Of a stretch of DNA of 64,000 nucleotides, positions 60,037 through 64,000 are shown piece by piece (positions within the stretch are counted from its first letter, which is position 1; each line of letters begins with the position of its first letter). The position numbers were made by a program, and so were the translations under genes. Location of the stretch: NCBI GenBank assembly GCA_001890945.1, contig MLAX01000002.1, forward strand, positions 124,001 through 188,000, in the 5' to 3' direction. A model generated the notes under the pieces. It made no database searches. It had not been told where the DNA came from and was given only the letters and a program-made list of their open reading frames with translations. This DNA is from Alphaproteobacteria bacterium AO1-B (lineage in GTDB: Bacteria > Pseudomonadota > Alphaproteobacteria > Rhizobiales > Stappiaceae).

Positions 60037-60954
60037 TTATTCGCCGATATTGTTCAAATCAAACGGTGTGGACTGATACATCTCATTGATCCAGTTGCCG
60101 AATAGGAGATGCGCGTGGGCCCGCCAGCGATTCACCGGCTGCCGGGTGGCATCATCGTCCGGAAAGTAGTTCTGCGGCCGGATCGGCGTGTCAGAAACCT
60201 GACTGTCCCGCTCGAATTCATCCGCCAGAGATGTCGTGTCATATTCGATGTGATTGAACATATGCAGGCAGCGGTGCTCCGGATCGTCCAGGAGGCACAT
60301 ACCAGTCTCGTCATCTTCCGCCAGCACCATCAGATTGCTGCCGTCTGGGATGTCGGCCTTCCGGGTTTCCGTCCAGCGTGAGACGGGCAGACAGAAATCA
60401 TCGGAGAATCCGCGGAGATACGGTGAGGCCGGTACGAGTGTACGTTGCCGGTAGACGCCCGTTGCCTTGTCGTCCCGCGCATATTTCGGCATGCCATGAA
60501 AGTGATAAGTGGCCGCCTGAGCCGCCCAGCAGATGGTCAGCGTGCGATGAACATGTGTCTGGGTCCAATCCAGCACATCGCGCATTTCCTGCCAGTATCC
60601 GACATCTTCAAAGGGCAGCTTCTCCACCGGGGCGCCGGTGATGATGAATCCGTCGAACTTCTCGTTCCGGACTTCTTCCCAGGGACGATAGAACGCTTCC
60701 AGATGCTCCGTTGGCGTGTTCCGGGGCACGTGGTTGGTCATGCGCACCAGCGTCAGATCGATCTGAAGCGGGGTGGAGCCGAGAAGCCGCGCGAATTGGG
60801 TCTCTGTCTTGATCTTGTTCGGCATCAGGTTGAGAAGACCGATGCGCAGGGGGCGGATGTCCTGACGCATGGCATCCGCTTCCTGGATGATCATCACGCC
60901 TTCGGATTCCAGAATGGGGCGGCCGGGCAGATCGTTTGGAATTTTTATCGGCAT
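60037..60954 (-). CDS. metA: Homoserine O-acetyltransferase (MetA family)
   Basis: 305 aa. First committed step of methionine synthesis. Catalytic residues at canonical numbering: Cys142 (ICWAAQA), His235 and Glu237 (MFNHIEYD). Glu111 (TGAPVEKLP) is the residue reported to favour acetyl-CoA over succinyl-CoA (E. coli MetA has Gly at this place), so the enzyme is likely an acetyltransferase. The gene follows a structured leader (60975-61089), and ATG 60954 starts 20 nt after the leader's closing helix. Confidence 0.92.
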   Translation of the reverse strand: MPIKIPNDLPGRPILESEGVMIIQEADAMRQDIRPLRIGLLNLMPNKIKTETQFARLLGSTPLQIDLTLVRMTNHVPRNTPTEHLEAFYRPWEEVRNEKFDGFIITGAPVEKLPFEDVGYWQEMRDVLDWTQTHVHRTLTICWAAQAATYHFHGMPKYARDDKATGVYRQRTLVPASPYLRGFSDDFCLPVSRWTETRKADIPDGSNLMVLAEDDETGMCLLDDPEHRCLHMFNHIEYDTTSLADEFERDSQVSDTPIRPQNYFPDDDATRQPVNRWRAHAHLLFGNWINEMYQSTPFDLNNIGE

Positions 60955-60974
60955 TTGCGCGTCCTGTAACCAGA

Positions 60975-61089
60975 GACAGATGCCTTTCTTCGATCCGATT
61001 CGTTGCCTTTGAACTTGAAGTTCAGGGCCGCATCTTCTGTTCGAAGAACCACCTTGCCCGGATCGGCAGGTTGGCGTGGGGCATCTGTC
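60975..61089 (-). ncRNA. Structured 5' leader of metA (candidate regulatory RNA)
   Basis: On the minus strand, the 10-bp helix GACAGATGCC (61089-61080) / GGCATCTGTC (60984-60975), extended by G-U and G-C to 12 bp, closes a 95-nt interior holding at least three helices: CGATCCG (61065-61059)/CGGATCG (60997-60991), a small GTTC-TTC-GAAC hairpin (61049-61039) and TGAACT-TCA-AGTTCA (61024-61010). A possible promoter lies upstream (TTGCCG-16-TTACCT). No match to the SAM-II core (no GCTAAA-type 3' strand) is seen. It may be an unknown or unrecognised methionine-pathway leader. Confidence 0.5.
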
Positions 61090-61216
61090 CCAACTCTTGA
61101 TGATGGTCCCTAGGTAATGGATTGGACGCGATCCGGCAAGCCCTGTGCAGACGAATGCCGATCTTGTGAAAGACGCAAATTGTTGTTGGATCTCAGGCGC
61201 GTGGCAAATGGAAGTG

Positions 61217-62563
61217 TTAGCTGCCTTTCCGGAAGGGTGCATGCTCAGCCAACGCTTCGTTTTCGCGTTGAACCGCACGCCGCTCCTGCTCCAGAAAGTC
61301 TGCGACTGCGTCGTGAAGGCCCTCATGGGCAATCCAGTGGGCCGAATAGGTCGTTTGCGGCAGGTACCCGCGCGCCAATTTGTGCGCTCCCTGAGCGCCA
61401 GCCTCGACGCGTTTCAGGCCTTTGGAAATGGCAAAGTCGATTGCCTGATAGTAACACAGCTCAAAATGCAGAAACGGATGGTGTTCGGTGCAGCCCCAAT
61501 GGCGGCCGAACAAGGTTTCTGATCCGATGAAGTTGAGGGCCCCGGCGACATACCGGCCGTTGCGTTTTGCCAAGACCAGAAGAATCCGGTCCGCCATCCG
61601 TTCACTGATCAGCGAGAATAAGGCACGATTGAGATAGGGGCGGCCCCACTTGCGGGCGCCCGTATCCATGTAAAATCCGTAAAAGGCATCCCAATGCGCT
61701 TCTGTGAGACCGCCGCCGGTAACCCATTCGATTTCGAGCCCTTCAGCGCTGATTGCTTCGCGGCGTTCCTTTTTGATTGCCTTGCGTTTGCGCGAGGCGA
61801 GGTCACCGAGAAACTGGTCGAAGGTTTCGTAGCCGTTGTTGTCCCAGTGGAACTGCTGATCTGTGCGCCGCAGATAACCGAGATCGCCAAGCGAGTCCCA
61901 TTCCGGTTTAGTCAAAAAAGTCGCGTGAACCGAGGAGGCGCCGGTGCGTTGGCAAACCTGTACAAGGCCAGCTGCGAGTGCCTGGAGTCCGGCCTCCCGG
62001 TCGATGTTGGGGCTTGTTAGAAACCGGCGGCCGGTTGCCGGAGTAAAAGGGACCGATATCTGGAGTTTTGGATAATAGTCGCCGCCCGCCCGGTAGAATG
62101 CGTCGGCCCAACCATGATCGAAAACGTATTCGCCCTGGGAATGGCTTTTCAGGTAAGCGGGAACGGCTCCAAGAACCGCGCCGTTACCATCCTCCAACAC
62201 CATGTGCCGGGGCATCCATCCAGTCTGGCGTGTCGCGCAGCCGGATGCCTCCAAGGCCTCCAGAAAAGCGTGGGATAAGAAAGGGTTGAAGTCTGTTTCT
62301 TCAGAATTTGAATCAGCTTCAGGGGCTAGCGCGGAAGTGAGATCTTGAGACGCAACAGCGTCTTGCGCGCGCGCCAGCTGTCCGCCTTCGCCAAGGATCC
62401 AGCCGGGATTGGCAACCGCATCCCATTTGTCAGCCGGCACATCTGCCAAGGATGAAAGAAGTCTAATAGAGAGCGTCGTCTCCGTATCACCGGCGCCTGG
62501 TTTTTGCGGCTGTTCATTGTCCGGTGAAATAGAAGACGTCATGTCAGTGTGTCGGCCCGCCAT
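61217..62563 (-). CDS. FemAB-like peptidyl/N-acetyltransferase (DUF482 family)
   Basis: 448 aa. PF04339-type protein: [20 protein letters not shown] near residue 110, [37 protein letters not shown], and [20 protein letters not shown], with a GNAT-like pair of folds. Possibly adds amino acids or acyl groups to a precursor, as do FemX/FemAB enzymes; substrate unknown. Start at 62563 is a best guess between 62542 and 62683. Ends 262 bp before metA, same direction. Confidence 0.8.
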   Translation of the reverse strand: MAGRHTDMTSSISPDNEQPQKPGAGDTETTLSIRLLSSLADVPADKWDAVANPGWILGEGGQLARAQDAVASQDLTSALAPEADSNSEETDFNPFLSHAFLEALEASGCATRQTGWMPRHMVLEDGNGAVLGAVPAYLKSHSQGEYVFDHGWADAFYRAGGDYYPKLQISVPFTPATGRRFLTSPNIDREAGLQALAAGLVQVCQRTGASSVHATFLTKPEWDSLGDLGYLRRTDQQFHWDNNGYETFDQFLGDLASRKRKAIKKERREAISAEGLEIEWVTGGGLTEAHWDAFYGFYMDTGARKWGRPYLNRALFSLISERMADRILLVLAKRNGRYVAGALNFIGSETLFGRHWGCTEHHPFLHFELCYYQAIDFAISKGLKRVEAGAQGAHKLARGYLPQTTYSAHWIAHEGLHDAVADFLEQERRAVQRENEALAEHAPFRKGS

Positions 62564-62639
62564 AAAGGATTGTTTATCAGAATGTAGAGCCGCTTTGCTG
62601 CGCCGCAAGAGGGAATTCCGTTCCTGGAATGCTCGTCCG

Positions 62640-63401
62640 TTATTGATCCGGATCGAAGCCCTCAAAGACGATTTGATCGGCAAACCGTTTCGCGACTTCC
62701 AACTGTCCCGGTGTCCGAACCGTCCACGTCATGATTGGGGTTCTGAAAACCTTTTTCATCATGCTAGGGCCAAGGCTCGGTAGATCGTTGACGCCATAGG
62801 AGATGAAGTGCGGACTTGTGCGCGGAAAATGGAGCAGGTGGCGCAATATGAAACGGTCCATCCGGCTGTGGCGTGTGTAGTCCGGGCCAGGGCGGGCCGC
62901 ATCTGCCACGATCCCGCGGAGGACTGAGTTGTTGTGCGCCTTTGCCACAGCCAGCATGTCCGGATCAAAGGTTTTGATACAGGCTGGGCCCTTATACGCA
63001 TCCACCTGATCAACAACGCGGCGGACAAAGTCGCCTTGCGCATCGCGCCGGAGCAAGGATTTGATTTCAACAACAAGCGGCACACGGCCGTCCACGAGAT
63101 CAAAAAGGTCCTGAAGCAGCCATAGGTGATCTGTGCCGGTACGCATTTGCAGTTTGACCAGATCGGCTGAAGACCGCCCGGAAACCGGCCCACTGCCATC
63201 TGCGAGACGGTCCAGGTCATCGTCGTGAAAGACGAGCGCTTCACCATCACTGGTCTGCTGAACGTCAACCTCAATCCCGAAGTCTTTGTCCACGGCCTGC
63301 TGGATTGCGGTTGGGGTGTTTTCAATGATGCCGTTGCTGGCATCGTGATACCCCCGGTGCGCTATCGGCCGGGCGAAAATGGCGGCAAGTTCTGGTGACA
63401 T
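62640..63401 (-). CDS. Glycerophosphodiester phosphodiesterase
   Basis: 253 aa TIM-barrel GDPD: catalytic IAHRGYHDA, ENT region (IIENTPTAIQQAVDKDFGIE), EVDVQQTSDGEALVFHDDD metal-binding Glu/Asp/His, and PLVVEIKS. Hydrolyses glycerophosphodiesters to glycerol-3-phosphate plus alcohol. Cytosolic (no signal peptide). 53 bp after ridA in the same direction. Confidence 0.9.
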   Translation of the reverse strand: MSPELAAIFARPIAHRGYHDASNGIIENTPTAIQQAVDKDFGIEVDVQQTSDGEALVFHDDDLDRLADGSGPVSGRSSADLVKLQMRTGTDHLWLLQDLFDLVDGRVPLVVEIKSLLRRDAQGDFVRRVVDQVDAYKGPACIKTFDPDMLAVAKAHNNSVLRGIVADAARPGPDYTRHSRMDRFILRHLLHFPRTSPHFISYGVNDLPSLGPSMMKKVFRTPIMTWTVRTPGQLEVAKRFADQIVFEGFDPDQ

Positions 63402-63454
63402 GTTAATCTGGTCCGGAATTGGCGGAGCGTTTTTGGAGCCCCGCCAGAGCGGAA

Positions 63455-63922
63455 TTAGTCCGCGATCTCGAAAATGGCTTCGATTTCAACTGCGGCGCCA
63501 AACGGAAGGGAGGCGGCGCTAACGGCGGAGCGCGCATGGCGGCCACTGTCACCCATGGCCTCAACCAGGAAATCGGACGCGCCGTTGATCACCTTCGGCT
63601 GGTCAGTGAAATCACCCGTTGAGTTTACAAAACCAACGATCTTGACCAGGCGGACCACCTTGTCCAGGTCCCCAGTCGCCGCCTTTGCCTGTGCGAGCAG
63701 ATTGATGGCGCAGAGTTTTGCAGCTTTCTGGCCGTCTTCAACTTGAAGGCCTTCGCCAAGCTTGCCGGTCACGGCGATCGCACCGCTTTCCATTGGCAGC
63801 TGGCCGGAAATGAACAGCTGATTGCCGGTTTTAACAAACGGCACATAGTTGGCAGCTGGTGCGGCGGCATCTGGAAGAGTTATGCCGAGTTCAGCCAGGC
63901 GGGCTTCGGTTTTGCTGGTCAT
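63455..63922 (-). CDS. ridA: RidA family protein
   Basis: 155 aa YjgF/YER057c/UK114 member. Landmarks: YVPFVKTGNQLFISGQLPM, GLQVEDGQKAAKLCAINLLA, and the catalytic-Arg region GRHARSAVSAASLPFGAAVE, ending EIEAIFEIAD. RidA hydrolyses reactive enamine/imine intermediates from pyridoxal-phosphate enzymes such as threonine dehydratase. It heads the ridA-GDPD-FemAB gene series. Confidence 0.88.
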   Translation of the reverse strand: MTSKTEARLAELGITLPDAAAPAANYVPFVKTGNQLFISGQLPMESGAIAVTGKLGEGLQVEDGQKAAKLCAINLLAQAKAATGDLDKVVRLVKIVGFVNSTGDFTDQPKVINGASDFLVEAMGDSGRHARSAVSAASLPFGAAVEIEAIFEIAD

Positions 63923-64000
63923 GTGTGTCCCCGATTAAAAAGGTGAATTGTCCGTGTCTTGGCTCAAATTGCAGAAACTGACAAGCTCATTTCCGGCAGA

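Noticed and set aside
60955..61216. SAM-II riboswitch before metA
   Set aside because: I searched the leader by eye for the conserved 3' strand (GCTAAA type) and the pseudoknot arrangement and did not find them; listed instead as an unidentified structured leader.
1..64000. CRISPR arrays, rRNA genes, intact tRNA genes, insertion sequences
   Set aside because: No regularly spaced repeats of CRISPR length, no recognisable rRNA or full tRNA cloverleaf, and no transposase gene seen; the only tRNA trace is the 15-bp 3' end at 5408-5422.

Overview
The window reads as chromosomal DNA of an alphaproteobacterium, most likely Hyphomicrobiales of the Stappiaceae/Roseibium (Labrenzia) type. This rests on gene content and order, not on a marker gene: clpS-clpA beside a phasin gene, DUF1489, DUF2237, DUF1499 and DUF427 proteins, an OhrR/Ohr pair, a TAXI-type TRAP transporter, a MerR-controlled isovaleryl-CoA dehydrogenase, an ECF42-type sigma factor with its DGPF partner, and a MetA with the acetyl-CoA-type Glu111. 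There is no rRNA gene, intact tRNA gene, insertion sequence or CRISPR array. No known virulence or drug-resistance island is seen.

Layout. 1-5.4 kb: sparse, partly very GC-rich accessory DNA with small orphan genes, a GNAT, a RadC-like protein with a broken metal site and a sigma-region-4-like DNA-binding protein. It ends at what looks like the 3' end of a tRNA-Leu gene (5408-5422) followed by a terminator, i.e. the right edge of a genomic island. 5.8-13.8 kb: stress, redox and light-related single genes (NAD-binding protein, DUF3750, FGE-like, secreted dienelactone hydrolase, hemerythrin, SOUL + DUF2805, quinone oxidoreductase, short LOV photoreceptor, DUF2237, DUF1499). 14-20.6 kb: a five-PAS GGDEF-EAL protein, mgtE, and divergent ohrR/ohr with a clear operator. 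20.7-27 kb: YciI, TPR/glycosyltransferase-like protein, VOC, GH25 muramidase, then liuR-thioesterase-GNAT-ivd. 27-31 kb: DGPF/ECF42 module, SET protein, secreted protein, SDR.

31-35.8 kb is the most interesting block. A gdx-type SMR exporter is preceded by what looks like a guanidine-II (mini-ykkC) riboswitch. Divergent from it run a ureohydrolase, a cupin, a TAXI substrate-binding protein and a fused TRAP permease. Together these suggest a guanidino-compound uptake, hydrolysis and guanidine-export unit. 36-48.7 kb: two class III cyclases, a ClpP paralogue, a globin that lacks the proximal His, aldo/keto reductase, YdcF, DUF599, DUF1489-VWA-DnaJ genes and a SPOR-containing D,D-carboxypeptidase. 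48.7-53 kb: an AT-rich gap, phasin with a palindromic (PhaR-like) site, clpS-clpA. 53-64 kb: DUF427, a renalase-like oxidase coupled to a photolyase-family protein with apparently swapped domain order, a LysR/atypical-SDR pair, azlCD, GST, HIT, metA with a structured leader, FemAB-like acetyltransferase, GDPD and RidA.

Start sites were chosen from Shine-Dalgarno spacing; several (TTG/GTG) starts are inferences and are marked as such. Domain calls are from motif recognition by eye, without database searches.
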